From JAVVHH01 sp965199585 (GTDB taxonomy: Bacteria > Pseudomonadota > Alphaproteobacteria > Acetobacterales > Acetobacteraceae), in NCBI GenBank assembly GCA_965199585.1, contig CBDASI010000002.1:1860001-1924000 (forward strand): a stretch of DNA of 64,000 nt. The letters run 5' to 3'. Under the pieces are notes generated by a model that saw only the letters and a program-made list of their open reading frames with translations, searched no databases and was not told the DNA's origin. The position numbers were made by a program, and so were the translations under genes. Below, one piece after another: positions 1-8,897 of this stretch. The number at the start of each line of letters is the position of its first letter. Position 1 is the first letter of the stretch.

Positions 1-43
1 CGCCGAACGCGTCAAATGCGGGAGCTTGCAAGGGCGTGTTCAT
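1..43 (-). CDS. Possible 5' end of an unidentified gene leaving the window
   Basis: An ATG at 43 on the minus strand opens a frame reading MNTPLQAPAFDAFG up to the window edge, with no stop. Only 14 codons are visible, there is no clear Shine-Dalgarno sequence upstream, and no family can be recognised. It lies downstream of tRNA-Phe in the same orientation. It may be a real gene start or chance. Confidence 0.3.
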   Translation of the reverse strand, partial: MNTPLQAPAFDAFG

Positions 44-168
44 GACGCTGAATGTCGCGATTTGGGGCGCGACGATCAATGAACGTGATTTCTGAAATTT
101 GGTCTCGCGGGAGAGGCCGCTTCTCTCAGACGGGCGTGTGGGAGAGAGTTTGATTTTCGCGAGGAAAA

Positions 169-244
169 TGGTGCCCAAGGGCGGAGTCGAACCACCGACA
201 CTGCGATTTTCAGTCGCATGCTCTACCAGCTGAGCTACTTGGGC
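169..244 (-). tRNA. tRNA-Phe (anticodon GAA)
   Basis: The minus strand folds into a complete cloverleaf. The acceptor GCCCAAG pairs with CTTGGGC, the D-arm carries GCTC...GAGC, the anticodon loop is CTGAAAA giving GAA, and the T-arm contains GGTTCGACTCC. The 3' CCA is encoded at 171-169. It lies just downstream of yacG in the same direction, an arrangement common in alphaproteobacteria, and may be co-transcribed. Confidence 0.95.
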
Positions 245-309
245 GCCGGGGAGAGCGGCTGATTAGCCCGGGGCGGCGCGGAGTTCAACCCTTGTTGTGA
301 CGGTTTGGT

Positions 310-477
310 TCATTCGGAGGCGGGCGGGTCCTCGTCCAGCTCGGGCGGGGGACCGGGGATGGCGTAGCTGCCGTTGAACCAGCGGCCGAGATCGACGTCG
401 GCGCAGCGGGGTGAGCAGAAGGGGAATGTGCGCGGAGTCTCGGCGGGGCGGCCGCAGATGGGGCAGGGTTTGCTCAA
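310..477 (-). CDS. yacG: DNA gyrase inhibitor YacG (small zinc-finger protein)
   Basis: This 55-residue protein starts at a TTG (477-475) that overlaps the TGA of the preceding RNase E/G gene. It carries the YacG zinc ribbon: CPICGRP near residues 4-10, then FCSPRCADVDLGRW near residues 22-35, giving four zinc-binding cysteines (CxxC plus CxxxC). The acidic, proline-rich tail (PPELDEDPP) is also typical. YacG proteins bind the GyrB C-terminal region and inhibit gyrase in E. coli. The infA-maf-RNase-yacG order supports the call. The TTG start is chosen because it gives translational coupling and the usual N-terminus (SKPCPICG). Confidence 0.85.
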   Translation of the reverse strand: MSKPCPICGRPAETPRTFPFCSPRCADVDLGRWFNGSYAIPGPPPELDEDPPASE

Positions 478-1508
478 TTCGGTCTCTCAATGCGCCAGGC
501 GCCCGATGGGAGGGACGGGTCGGACTTCGGTATCAGGGGACGGCCGGTGCGGTCGGCAAGATCGGTGAGGGCGACCGGGTCGTGGGAAAGGGCAGCGGCG
601 ACGTCGGGGGCGCAAACCAGGCCGAGGGCGAGGTAAGGCGCGGCGGCGGTGTCGCGGTCGATCTCGCGCAGGGCGACCAGGGCGGCGGCGTGTGGGCCGG
701 CGAGCAGTTCGTGCAGCGGCGGGCGAACGCGGCGGCGGACGATCTCGGCCAGGCCGAGGACGGTGAAGCCGAGCAGGCGGGGCTGCAGCGGGTCGGTGGC
801 CAGGGCGGCGGCCAGGGCGGAGGCGAGCTTGGGGCGGCGGCTGACGCTGAGGCCGGCGGGGTCGACGAAGATGGCGCCGGACAGGTTGCGAAGGCGGATC
901 TGGCGGACCAGGGCGGGCAGGGCGGCGAGGTTGGCGGCCATCTGGGCGGACGCCTTGGGCTGCCGGGTCGCGGTGGCGGCGGCCATGTCGAGGTCGATGG
1001 CGACCAGGGCCGGGGTGGGATGGATGCTGGCGCGCATGCCGGCAGGGAGCGCAATCTCGGTCTCGGCGAGGGCGGCGACCTGATCGGCCAGGGCGGGTTC
1101 GAACGGGCGCCGGAGGACTGGGGCCAGGGGATGGGTGGCGATGAACTCGTCGAGCGGGGAGGGGCCGCGGGCGATGAGGCCGGGGTCGCCCTGGGCGCTG
1201 ATATCGGTTGCCAGGGCGAGGCGGGGGCCCTTGCCGCCCTGGCCGGCGCGGACGATGCGGACGGCGACTAGGCTGCCTTCGGGGGTGGCCGCCGCGCCGT
1301 CGCTGTCGGGGAGGAAGCCATCGCCGCCGGGGAGGCTGACGAAGGCGCCGGCCATAGCGGGGATGCGGGCGATGACCCGGGCGCGATGGACGTCGCCGAC
1401 GCCATCGGGCTGGCCGGGGCGCCAGAGGGCGAAATCCTGCAGGAGAGTGCCGTCGAGGACGGCGATGCGGGTCTCGCCGGGACTGGCGTCGACGAAGATA
1501 CGGATCAT
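474..1508 (-). CDS. Short RNase E/G family ribonuclease
   Basis: This is a 344-residue member of the RNase E/G family, which cleaves single-stranded RNA endonucleolytically. An S1-like strand region is seen near residues 44-66 (ARIPAMAGAFVSLP, DGFLP). The catalytic core keeps both magnesium-binding aspartates: D172 in LVAIDLDM (E. coli D303) and D216 in GAIFVD (E. coli D346), with LRQIRLRNL-like sequence between them. It is much shorter than RNase G (about 490 residues), and the Zn-link CPxC motif that joins RNase E/G subunits is absent. It overlaps maf by 4 bases and yacG by 4 bases, so the genes are translationally coupled. Its role may be rRNA or tRNA maturation; that is inference. Confidence 0.8.
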   Translation of the reverse strand: MIRIFVDASPGETRIAVLDGTLLQDFALWRPGQPDGVGDVHRARVIARIPAMAGAFVSLPGGDGFLPDSDGAAATPEGSLVAVRIVRAGQGGKGPRLALATDISAQGDPGLIARGPSPLDEFIATHPLAPVLRRPFEPALADQVAALAETEIALPAGMRASIHPTPALVAIDLDMAAATATRQPKASAQMAANLAALPALVRQIRLRNLSGAIFVDPAGLSVSRRPKLASALAAALATDPLQPRLLGFTVLGLAEIVRRRVRPPLHELLAGPHAAALVALREIDRDTAAAPYLALGLVCAPDVAAALSHDPVALTDLADRTGRPLIPKSDPSLPSGAWRIERPN

Positions 1509-2077
1509 GGGACCGGGTAGCCGCGGCCCCGCAGCACCTGGGCGGTCTCGAACAGTGGCAGACCGACAACGCCGGAGTAGCTACCGGTCAGCAGGCGGGT
1601 GAACCCGGCGGCGCGGCCCTGGATCGCATAGCCGCCCGCCTTGCCAATGCCTTCGCTGCAGGCGACGTAGGCGTCGAGCTGTTCGTGCGACAGGCGGGCG
1701 AAGGCGACGGCGGTGATGCAGGTGCGGGCGGAGCGGCCGCCATCGGGACCAACCAGCACCAGCGCGGTGATCACCTGGTGCCGACGGCCGGACAGCATGG
1801 CCACGCAACGGCGCACGGTGTCGGCATCGTCGGCTTTGGGCAGGATGCGGCGGCCGAGGGCAACCACCGTGTCGGCCGCCAGGACGTAGCTGCCGGGGCT
1901 GTCGGCGGCGGTGGCCTTCTCGCTCGCCATGCGCTGGGCATACTCGCGCGGCGACTCCGCCGGGCCGGGTGTCTCGTCGATGTCGGTGGCGAGGACGCTG
2001 TCCGGCACGAGGCCGATCTGCGCCAGGAGCGCGAGGCGGCGGGAGCTGGCCGAGGCGAGGACCAGCGGTGGCGGCAT
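1505..2077 (-). CDS. maf: Maf-family nucleotide pyrophosphatase
   Basis: This 190-residue protein has the Maf signature LVLASASSRRLALL at the N-terminus, the ADTVVALG catalytic loop near residues 68-75, and GKAGGYAIQGRAA near residues 143-155. Maf/YhdE/YceF enzymes hydrolyse nucleoside triphosphates, including non-canonical or modified nucleotides, to monophosphates and are linked to house-cleaning and septum control. It is encoded directly downstream of infA and overlaps the RNase gene by ATGA, forming the conserved alphaproteobacterial cassette. Confidence 0.93.
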   Translation of the reverse strand: MPPPLVLASASSRRLALLAQIGLVPDSVLATDIDETPGPAESPREYAQRMASEKATAADSPGSYVLAADTVVALGRRILPKADDADTVRRCVAMLSGRRHQVITALVLVGPDGGRSARTCITAVAFARLSHEQLDAYVACSEGIGKAGGYAIQGRAAGFTRLLTGSYSGVVGLPLFETAQVLRGRGYPVP

Positions 2078-2097
2078 GATACGGCTACTCGGGGCGG

Positions 2098-2316
2098 CTA
2101 CTTGAAGCGGAACGTAATCCGGCCCTTGGACAAGTCGTAGGGGGTCATCTCGACGTTGACGCGGTCGCCGGCCAGCACGCGGATGCGGTTCTTGCGCATC
2201 TTGCCGGAGGTGTGGGCGAGGATGCTGTGTTCATTGTCCAGCTTCACGCGGAACATCGCGTTGGGCAGCAGCTCCTGAACGGTGCCGCTGAACTCGATCA
2301 TGTCTTCCTTAGTCAT
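2098..2316 (-). CDS. infA: Translation initiation factor IF-1
   Basis: This 72-residue protein is a single OB-fold. Diagnostic motifs are KEDMIEFSGTVQELLPNAMFRV, LDNEHSILAHTSGKMRKNRIRVLAGD and the C-terminal MTPYDLSKGRITFR. IF-1 binds the 30S A site and assists IF-2 and IF-3 during initiation. It is the first gene of the infA-maf-RNase-yacG unit. The 81 bases between its start and the end of hisD presumably carry its promoter, but no clear consensus is visible. Confidence 0.97.
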   Translation of the reverse strand: MTKEDMIEFSGTVQELLPNAMFRVKLDNEHSILAHTSGKMRKNRIRVLAGDRVNVEMTPYDLSKGRITFRFK

Positions 2317-2397
2317 ACTTGCATTGGTCTTTCATGGTGTTCATCCGGGAGCAATCCTGGTTTTGTGGCCGGAACATGAGTACGCGAGCGGGTTCGG

Positions 2398-3690
2398 TCA
2401 AGCGCGAGCCAGGCGGAGGCTGATGCTCTGGGCGTGGGCGGTGAGGCCTTCGGCCGTCGCCAGTGCCACGGCGGCGGGGCCGACGCGGCCGAGCGCGGTG
2501 CGGTCGCATTCGACCCAGGTGGTGCGCTTGAGGAAGTCGAACACCGACAGGCCGGAGGCGAAACGAGAGGTGCGGCCAGTGGGCAGGACGTGGTTGGGGC
2601 CTGCGACGTAATCGCCGACGGCTTCGGGGCAGTTGGCACCGAGGAAGGCCGCGCCGGCGTGACGGATCTGCGCAAAGAGCGGGCGCGGGTCGGCCACCAT
2701 GATCTGCAGGTGTTCGGGGGCGAGTTCGTTGACCAAAACCACCGCTTCGTTCCAGTCGCGGGCGAGGACGATGCAGCCGTGGTCGCGCCAGCTCGCCCCG
2801 GCGATGGCGGCGCGCGGCAGGGTGGTCAGGGCGTGGTCGACGGCGGCAGCGACGGCGTCGGCGAGGGCCGGGTCGGTGGTGACGAGAATGGATTGCGAGC
2901 TTTCGTCATGCTCGGCCTGGGCGAGAAGGTCCATGGCGATGGCGGCCGGGTCGTTGTCGGCGTCAGCCATGATGACAACCTCAGAGGGGCCGGCGATGCT
3001 GTCGATGCCGACGCGGCCGAACACCTGGCGCTTGGCTTCGGCGACGTAGGCGTTGCCGGGGCCGACGATGCGGTCGACCGGGGCGATCGTGTCGGTGCCG
3101 TAGGCCAGCGCGGCCACGGCCTGTGCCCCGCCAACGCGATAGATCTCGGACACGCCGGCGCGGCGAGCGGCGGCGAGCACCAGCGGCTCGAGATGCCCGC
3201 CAGGGGAGGGCACGGTCATGGCGATGCGGTCGACGCCGGCGACACGGGCGGGGAGCGCGTTCATCAGCACGGAGGACGGATAGGCCGCCTTGCCACCAGG
3301 GACGTAGAGGCCCGCCGCGTCGAGTGGGGACCAGCGCATGCCGAGATGCAGCCCGGCGGTATCGGTGTGTTCTAGGTCGGCCGGCATCTGGGCGCGGTGG
3401 AAGGCTTCGATGCGGGTGGCGGCGAGGTCGAGGGATTCGAGCAATGCGGCGGGAACGGCGGCTGTGGCCTGCTCGATCTCGTCGGCAGTGACGCGCAGGG
3501 TGTCGGGGGTGAGGTCGAGGCGGTCGAAGCGGCTGGTGTATTCGATCAGGGCGGCATCACCGCGGGCGCGCACGTCGGCGATGATGGCGGCGACGGGGGC
3601 ATCGACGCGCGAAGTAGTGTCGCGGCCGTCGGCGACGAGGGCGCGGAAGGCGGCGGGGAAGTCGTCGTCGGTGGTGGCGAGGCGCTTCAT
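2398..3690 (-). CDS. hisD: Histidinol dehydrogenase
   Basis: This 430-residue enzyme catalyses the last two steps of histidine synthesis: NAD-dependent oxidation of L-histidinol to histidinal, then to histidine. Family motifs include YVPGGKAAYPSSVLMNALPA, IYRVGGAQAVAALAYGT, the signature IVGPGNAYVAEAKRQVFGRVG...AGPSEV, QAEHDE for zinc/substrate binding, and ELAPEHLQIM. Length matches the family. The start overlaps the hisG stop by 4 bases (ATGA), so the pair is translationally coupled. Confidence 0.97.
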   Translation of the reverse strand: MKRLATTDDDFPAAFRALVADGRDTTSRVDAPVAAIIADVRARGDAALIEYTSRFDRLDLTPDTLRVTADEIEQATAAVPAALLESLDLAATRIEAFHRAQMPADLEHTDTAGLHLGMRWSPLDAAGLYVPGGKAAYPSSVLMNALPARVAGVDRIAMTVPSPGGHLEPLVLAAARRAGVSEIYRVGGAQAVAALAYGTDTIAPVDRIVGPGNAYVAEAKRQVFGRVGIDSIAGPSEVVIMADADNDPAAIAMDLLAQAEHDESSQSILVTTDPALADAVAAAVDHALTTLPRAAIAGASWRDHGCIVLARDWNEAVVLVNELAPEHLQIMVADPRPLFAQIRHAGAAFLGANCPEAVGDYVAGPNHVLPTGRTSRFASGLSVFDFLKRTTWVECDRTALGRVGPAAVALATAEGLTAHAQSISLRLARA

Positions 3691-4382
3691 TTGGTCTCCA
3701 GCGCCGTGCGGAAGCGGGCGATGAGGGCGCTGACGGCTTCGGGGCGGGTCTTCAGCGCGGTGCGGTTGACGATCAGGCGGCTGGTGACCTGGGCGATCAC
3801 CTCGGTTTCCTTCAGGCCATTGGCCTTAAGGGTGCTGCCGGTTTGGACCAAGTCGACGATCAGGCGGGAGAGGCCGAGGCCGGGGGCCAGTTCCATGGCG
3901 CCGTTGAGATGGACGATCTCGGCCTGGATGCCGCGTGCGGCGTAATGCTTGCGGGCGATGTTGGGATATTTGGTGGCGACGCGAATGCGGGACCAGGTGG
4001 CCGGGTCGTCGAACCCGGCGGTTTCGACTGGTTCGGCGACGCTGACGCGGCAGCCGCCGATGCCGAGATCGAGCGGGGCGTAGATCTCGGGATAGTCGAA
4101 CTCCATCAGCACGTCGGCGCCGCAGATGCCGACATGGGCGGCGCCGAAAGCGACAAAGGTGGCGACGTCGAAGGGGCGGACGCGGACGACGTCGAGCGCC
4201 GGGTCATCGGTGGGGAAGCGGAGGCGGCGGCTGTCCTCGTCGAGCAGGTCGGGCGCGGGCACGATGCCGGCGCGGGCCAGCAGCGGGCCGCATTCACCGA
4301 GGATGCGGCCCTTGGGCAGAGCGAGGATGAGCGGGGTGTCGATCTCCGGCGCCAGGGTGGCGGCCGGAAAGGGGGCAGTCAT
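3687..4382 (-). CDS. hisG: ATP phosphoribosyltransferase, short form
   Basis: HisG condenses ATP and PRPP in the first step of histidine biosynthesis. Visible motifs are LILALPKGRILGE, HVGICGADVLMEF, RVATKYPNIARKHYA and the PRPP loop DLVQTGSTLKANGL. At 231 residues it lacks the C-terminal regulatory domain of the long form. By analogy with the HisGS family it should need the HisS-like partner HisZ, which is not encoded here. It overlaps hisD by 4 bases. A 9-bp hairpin separates it from murA upstream. Confidence 0.95.
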   Translation of the reverse strand: MTAPFPAATLAPEIDTPLILALPKGRILGECGPLLARAGIVPAPDLLDEDSRRLRFPTDDPALDVVRVRPFDVATFVAFGAAHVGICGADVLMEFDYPEIYAPLDLGIGGCRVSVAEPVETAGFDDPATWSRIRVATKYPNIARKHYAARGIQAEIVHLNGAMELAPGLGLSRLIVDLVQTGSTLKANGLKETEVIAQVTSRLIVNRTALKTRPEAVSALIARFRTALETK

Positions 4383-4460
4383 TCGGGATCTCTGGGGCGT
4401 GGGGTGCTGGGAACTAGCACCGAAATGGGGGTGGCGGGAAGCGCGCCACCTTCACCCCAG

Positions 4461-4482
4461 CCCTCTCCCCGAAGGGAGAGGG
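4461..4482. terminator. Stem-loop between murA and hisG
   Basis: A perfect 9-bp inverted repeat, CCCTCTCCC / GGGAGAGGG, with a CGAA loop lies in the 115-base gap between murA and hisG. There is no U-run, so it may be a weak terminator or a dispersed palindrome of the CCCTCTCCC type that is common in alphaproteobacterial intergenic DNA. Confidence 0.5.
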
Positions 4483-4497
4483 AACAGGTTGCGGACG

Positions 4498-5769
<1,272 letters not shown>

Positions 5770-5780
5770 GCCGATTTTCC

Positions 5781-6335
5781 TTACATTCGCGGGAGAGAGA
5801 CGCCCCGTTGGTGCATGTATTTGCCCGCCTTGTCCGCGTAGCTCGTCTCGGGCGGGCTCGCCCCTTGCAAGAACAAGAACTGACATATTCCCTCGTTGGC
5901 GTAGATGCGCGCGGGTAGCGGCGTGGTGTTGCTGATCTCGATGGTGACCTGGCCCTCCCACTCCGGTTCGAGCGGGGTGACATTCACGATGATGCCGCAG
6001 CGGGCGTAGGTACTCTTGCCGAGGCAGATGACCAGCACGTCGCGCGGGATGCGGAAGTATTCGACCGTGTGTGCCAGCGCGAAGGAGTTGGGCGGGATGA
6101 TGCAGGACGGCCCGGTGCGGGTGACGAAGCTGTCGGAGCTGAAGTTCTTCGGATCGACGATGGCACTGTCGACATTAGTGAAGACGCGGAATTCGTCCGA
6201 GACGCGGGCGTCGTAGCCGTAGCTCGAGAGGCCGTAGCTGATGATGCCGTCGCGCTTCTGCGAGCCGACGAACGGCTCGATCATGGCGTGTTCGGTCGCC
6301 ATTTGGCGAATCCAGTGGTCGGGCATCACAGACAT
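5781..6335 (-). CDS. dcd: dCTP deaminase
   Basis: This 184-residue enzyme deaminates dCTP to dUTP for thymidylate synthesis. Family motifs are YGLSSYGYDARVSDEF, SFALAHTVEYFRIPRDV, CLGKSTYARCGI(I/V)VNVTPLEPEWEG and ANEGICQFLF. The catalytic glutamate lies in the LEPEWEGQVTIE segment. Length is close to E. coli Dcd. It is followed closely by murA on the same strand, so the two are probably co-transcribed. Confidence 0.95.
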   Translation of the reverse strand: MSVMPDHWIRQMATEHAMIEPFVGSQKRDGIISYGLSSYGYDARVSDEFRVFTNVDSAIVDPKNFSSDSFVTRTGPSCIIPPNSFALAHTVEYFRIPRDVLVICLGKSTYARCGIIVNVTPLEPEWEGQVTIEISNTTPLPARIYANEGICQFLFLQGASPPETSYADKAGKYMHQRGVSLPRM

Positions 6336-6377
6336 GACGCTGCCTCTAACGCAGGCGACGGGCGAGGGCCAGCGCGG

Positions 6378-6569
6378 TTATCGGTCGGGACCGTCCCGTG
6401 CTTGAGCCGGGGCGGGGGCACTGTCCTGAACAGGCAGAGCACGCGCCTGGGCTTGCTGTTTGCGACGGCGGAGATTGGCGCGGAGCGCGTCGGCCTCGCG
6501 CTCAAGCTGGGTCGGTTTGATGGATGGCGCGGCCGGGCGCGGAACCGCGGGCTCGTCGTCAGGCGGCAA
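6378..6569 (-). CDS. Small basic hypothetical protein
   Basis: This 63-residue frame starts at a TTG (6569-6567) that overlaps the end of the preceding small membrane-protein gene (stop at 6559). It is proline-rich at both ends, with a charged helical middle (LEREADALRANLRRRKQQAQARA). Such short R/K/A-rich proteins are often annotated as hypothetical in Acetobacteraceae. No function can be assigned. The coupling with the upstream ORF and helix-like composition argue that it is real. Confidence 0.45.
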   Translation of the reverse strand: MPPDDEPAVPRPAAPSIKPTQLEREADALRANLRRRKQQAQARALPVQDSAPAPAQARDGPDR

Positions 6570-6711
6570 TCCACATCACCAGGTGCACGATGCCCCACCA
6601 GCCGGCCAAGCCCAGCGCCAGGGCGATCATCAATTCCGAGCCGACGGGCAGTTCTCGCGCGCTGGTCCGGTCGTCCACGATAGCCAGTGCCGGCCGATTT
6701 TGCCGATGCAT
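6559..6711 (-). CDS. Small single-span membrane protein
   Basis: An ATG at 6711 opens a 50-codon frame: a polar N-terminal half (MHRQNRPALAIVDDRTSARE) followed by a hydrophobic segment, residues 30-48 (LMIALALGLAGWWGIVHLV), ending WIAA. The stop overlaps the start of the next small ORF by 11 bases. The frame has the composition of a genuine bitopic membrane peptide. Function unknown. Confidence 0.5.
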   Translation of the reverse strand: MHRQNRPALAIVDDRTSARELPVGSELMIALALGLAGWWGIVHLVMWIAA

Positions 6712-6874
6712 TGTCAAAACCCCTCAAGGCGTTCCCGTCTGCAAGCCTAGCGAGCGTGACCGCAAATGTGTCAAACGAAAGGCGTGACAATAACATGAAT
6801 GTGACACCGAACGTTTGTCAAACGAGGTCCGGCTTGACCGGAGGCGCGCTTGTCCTTAGGGGTGCACCCATAGC

Positions 6875-6949
<75 letters not shown>

Positions 6950-7023
6950 TTCCACCACAGCCCGGCCTTCAGAAGCGGAGAACCGCCCTGCCCACGCTGT
7001 CAACGTCCAATTCATTGTTCGAC

Positions 7024-7785
7024 ATGAGCGGCCAGGTTGCGGTGATCACCGGGTCGACCAAGGGAATCGGGCGCGCGATCGCCGAGCGCATGGCGCAGCA
7101 CGGCGCGCGAGTCGTCATCAGCAGCCGGCGGCAGGACGCGTGCGACACGGTGGCTGCTGAAATCCGCGCTCGAGGCGGCGAGGCGATCGCGGTCGCGTGC
7201 AACATCGGGCGCAAAGAGGAACTGCAGGCGCTGGTTGGGCGGACGCAGGCCGAATGGGGCCGTATCGACACGCTGGTGTGCAACGCGGCCGTGAATCCGT
7301 ATTTCGGCCCGGGCGCCGACATTCCCGATGAAGCGTGGGACCGTATCATGGGCAGCAATATCCGCAGCAATCACTGGTTGTGCACGATGGTGCTGCCGGG
7401 GATGGCCCAGCGTGGCGACGGGTCGGTGATCATCGTGTCGTCGATCGCCGGGCTGCGCGGCAATGCGACGATCGGGGCTTACGGCGTCTCGAAAGCGGCG
7501 GACATGCAGTTGACGCGGAACCTGGCGGTGGAATGGGGGCCGCGCGGCATCCGGGCGAACTGCATCGCGCCGGGCCTGGTGCGGACGGACTTCGCGCGGG
7601 CACTGTGGGAGGACTCCGACAACCTGCGGCGCCGGACGGCCGACACGCCGCTGCAGCGGATCGGCGAGCCGGACGAGATCGCCGGCGCCGCGGTGTTCCT
7701 GGCCGCGGCCTCGGGACGGTTCATGACGGGGCAGACCCTGGTCATCGATGGCGGTGTCATGGCGGGGCCGCCGCGTCAGCTGTGA
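7024..7785 (+). CDS. SDR-family oxidoreductase
   Basis: This classical short-chain dehydrogenase has 253 residues from the ATG chosen. It shows the NAD(P)-binding TGSTKGIG, NAAV in place of NNAG, the catalytic serine in IIVSSIAG, YGVSK (YxxxK), and C-terminal GQTLVIDGG. The arginine-rich SSRRQDA after strand beta2 suggests NADP(H). Sequence upstream of 7024 stays open into tRNA-Thr; the in-frame TTG at 7015 (reading LFDMSG) or a CTG near 6985 are alternative starts, since family members often begin with an LFD segment. The 3' end overlaps the convergent phosphoesterase gene by 29 bases. Substrate unknown. Confidence 0.9.
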   Translation: MSGQVAVITGSTKGIGRAIAERMAQHGARVVISSRRQDACDTVAAEIRARGGEAIAVACNIGRKEELQALVGRTQAEWGRIDTLVCNAAVNPYFGPGADIPDEAWDRIMGSNIRSNHWLCTMVLPGMAQRGDGSVIIVSSIAGLRGNATIGAYGVSKAADMQLTRNLAVEWGPRGIRANCIAPGLVRTDFARALWEDSDNLRRRTADTPLQRIGEPDEIAGAAVFLAAASGRFMTGQTLVIDGGVMAGPPRQL

Positions 7786-8359
7786 AGGCGTAGCTGCCGG
7801 CGGGCTCCCAAGGGCCGCCGCGGTAGTGCCACATGGATAGTCCGATCGCCGAAACGTCCCACGGCGAGAAGCCCTTCGAGAGTTCGTGCAGCAGCGCCTT
7901 GGCGACGACCGGGTCAACCTTGTTCTGGATGGTGACGTGCGGACGGTAGCCCTGGCTGTCTTGCGCGGTCAGGCGAGCGGCCCATTTGCGCGCCAGGGCG
8001 GCACGGAGGCGCAGCAGCGGATCGGCCTCCAGCGCAAGGGCGACGCCGCGGCCGAGCGATTGCAAGCGTGCGATGCGGACGGTGAAGGCGGGGGTCGCCG
8101 TGGCAATGGCAGCGAGGTCGGCGGCGATGGTCTCGAGCTGGTCGCCGGGGAGATGGTGGAACATCGTGACATGAGCGGCGAGGAAATTGCGCTGGGACGG
8201 GAAGTGGGCGGCGCGCAGCCGGTCCAGACGCGCCTGATCGTCGGCGGCGAGGGTGAGGCTGAGGATCAGCGGCGCCGGGTCGCGCGATGGTTGGAGCTGA
8301 CGCGAGTGCGGCTGCCCGGCGTCGCCGTCGAGCATCGGTGGCCAATCAGGTTCGATCAT
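7757..8359 (-). CDS. 2'-5' RNA ligase / 2H phosphoesterase family protein
   Basis: The 200-residue protein carries the two HxT(x) motifs of the 2H phosphoesterase superfamily: HVTMFHH in the N-terminal half and HVTIQNK in the C-terminal half, each after a hydrophobic strand. LigT-like proteins act on 2'-5' RNA linkages or cyclic nucleotide phosphates; the true substrate here is unknown. The start MIEPDWPP at 8359 is chosen; ATG 8335 is possible. It is convergent with and overlaps the SDR gene. Its start lies only 6 bases from a divergent small ORF. Confidence 0.8.
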   Translation of the reverse strand: MIEPDWPPMLDGDAGQPHSRQLQPSRDPAPLILSLTLAADDQARLDRLRAAHFPSQRNFLAAHVTMFHHLPGDQLETIAADLAAIATATPAFTVRIARLQSLGRGVALALEADPLLRLRAALARKWAARLTAQDSQGYRPHVTIQNKVDPVVAKALLHELSKGFSPWDVSAIGLSMWHYRGGPWEPAGSYAFTADAAAPP

Positions 8360-8365
8360 TGCTTC

Positions 8366-8557
8366 ATGCGGGTGTTGCTCGACAACTCGATGGGTGGGGT
8401 CTGGCACCACATGATCGCGCGGCCGGCGATCCGCCATATCGGGGCGGAGCGGCTGGAGCAGGCGATCGCACTGGGTGAACGCGTGCTGCAATCACCGGAC
8501 CTGTTGCCGGAGTTGAACCGGCGGAGCCTGGCGTGGCGGCGCGGTGTTCCTGTATGA
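8366..8557 (+). CDS. Small hypothetical protein, 63 residues
   Basis: This frame begins MRVLLDNSMGGVWHHM and ends LAWRRGVPV. About 50 of its 63 codons end in G or C, the pattern of true genes in this genome. The middle (IGAERLEQAIALGERVLQSPDLL) looks helical. It lies immediately upstream of the NDUFS4-like gene with 14 bases between. No family is recognised. The high background GC leaves room for a chance ORF. Confidence 0.4.
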   Translation: MRVLLDNSMGGVWHHMIARPAIRHIGAERLEQAIALGERVLQSPDLLPELNRRSLAWRRGVPV

Positions 8558-8571
8558 TGGTCGCCATGTCC

Positions 8572-8877
8572 ATGCGCGCCCGTATCTTCATGCGTCCCAA
8601 GACCGCCACCCAGTCCGGCCCGGCGACGGCCGGACAATGGACGCTGGATTGGCAGCCTCAGAAAGAAGTGACCGAGCCACTGATGGGTTGGTGGGGCAGC
8701 GACTTTACCCAGGGGCAGGTGATCCTGAAGTTCGACACCTGCGAGCAGGCGGTAGCCTATGCCGAGGCGAACGGGATCGAGTTCCAGGTCGAGCAACCGC
8801 CGAAGAAGAACCCGATCAAGCCCAAAGTGTATGCCGACAATTTCAAATACGGCCGGGCCGAGAACTGGACGCACTGA
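8572..8877 (+). CDS. ETC complex I subunit, NDUFS4-like
   Basis: This 101-residue protein matches the conserved region of the mitochondrial/alphaproteobacterial complex I accessory subunit (NDUFS4, AQDQ): RARIF.RPKTATQSG at the start, WTLDWQPQ, PLMGWWGSDF and AVAYAEANGIEFQVEQP, ending PKVYADNFKYGR. In alphaproteobacteria this gene is usually unlinked from the nuo operon, as here. MRARIF at 8572 fits the family start; an ATG at 8566 adds two residues. Confidence 0.88.
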   Translation: MRARIFMRPKTATQSGPATAGQWTLDWQPQKEVTEPLMGWWGSDFTQGQVILKFDTCEQAVAYAEANGIEFQVEQPPKKNPIKPKVYADNFKYGRAENWTH

Positions 8878-8897
8878 TCCATTCCCGGCCCGCCTGA

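Noticed and set aside
411..1271. Long Gly-rich plus-strand ORF antisense to the RNase E/G gene
   Set aside because: Low-complexity composition mirrors the codon bias of the opposite strand. The RNase frame contains recognisable catalytic motifs.
474..1508. Apparent loss of the second catalytic Asp in the RNase E/G homologue
   Set aside because: After aligning by spacing with E. coli D303 and D346, the residue in GAIFVD is D346. Only the later D349 equivalent is changed.
8500..8535. T-arm-like palindrome on the minus strand (GCCGG TTCAACT CCGGC) suggesting a tRNA
   Set aside because: No D-arm, anticodon stem or matching acceptor stem can be built around it. It lies within a plausible plus-strand ORF.
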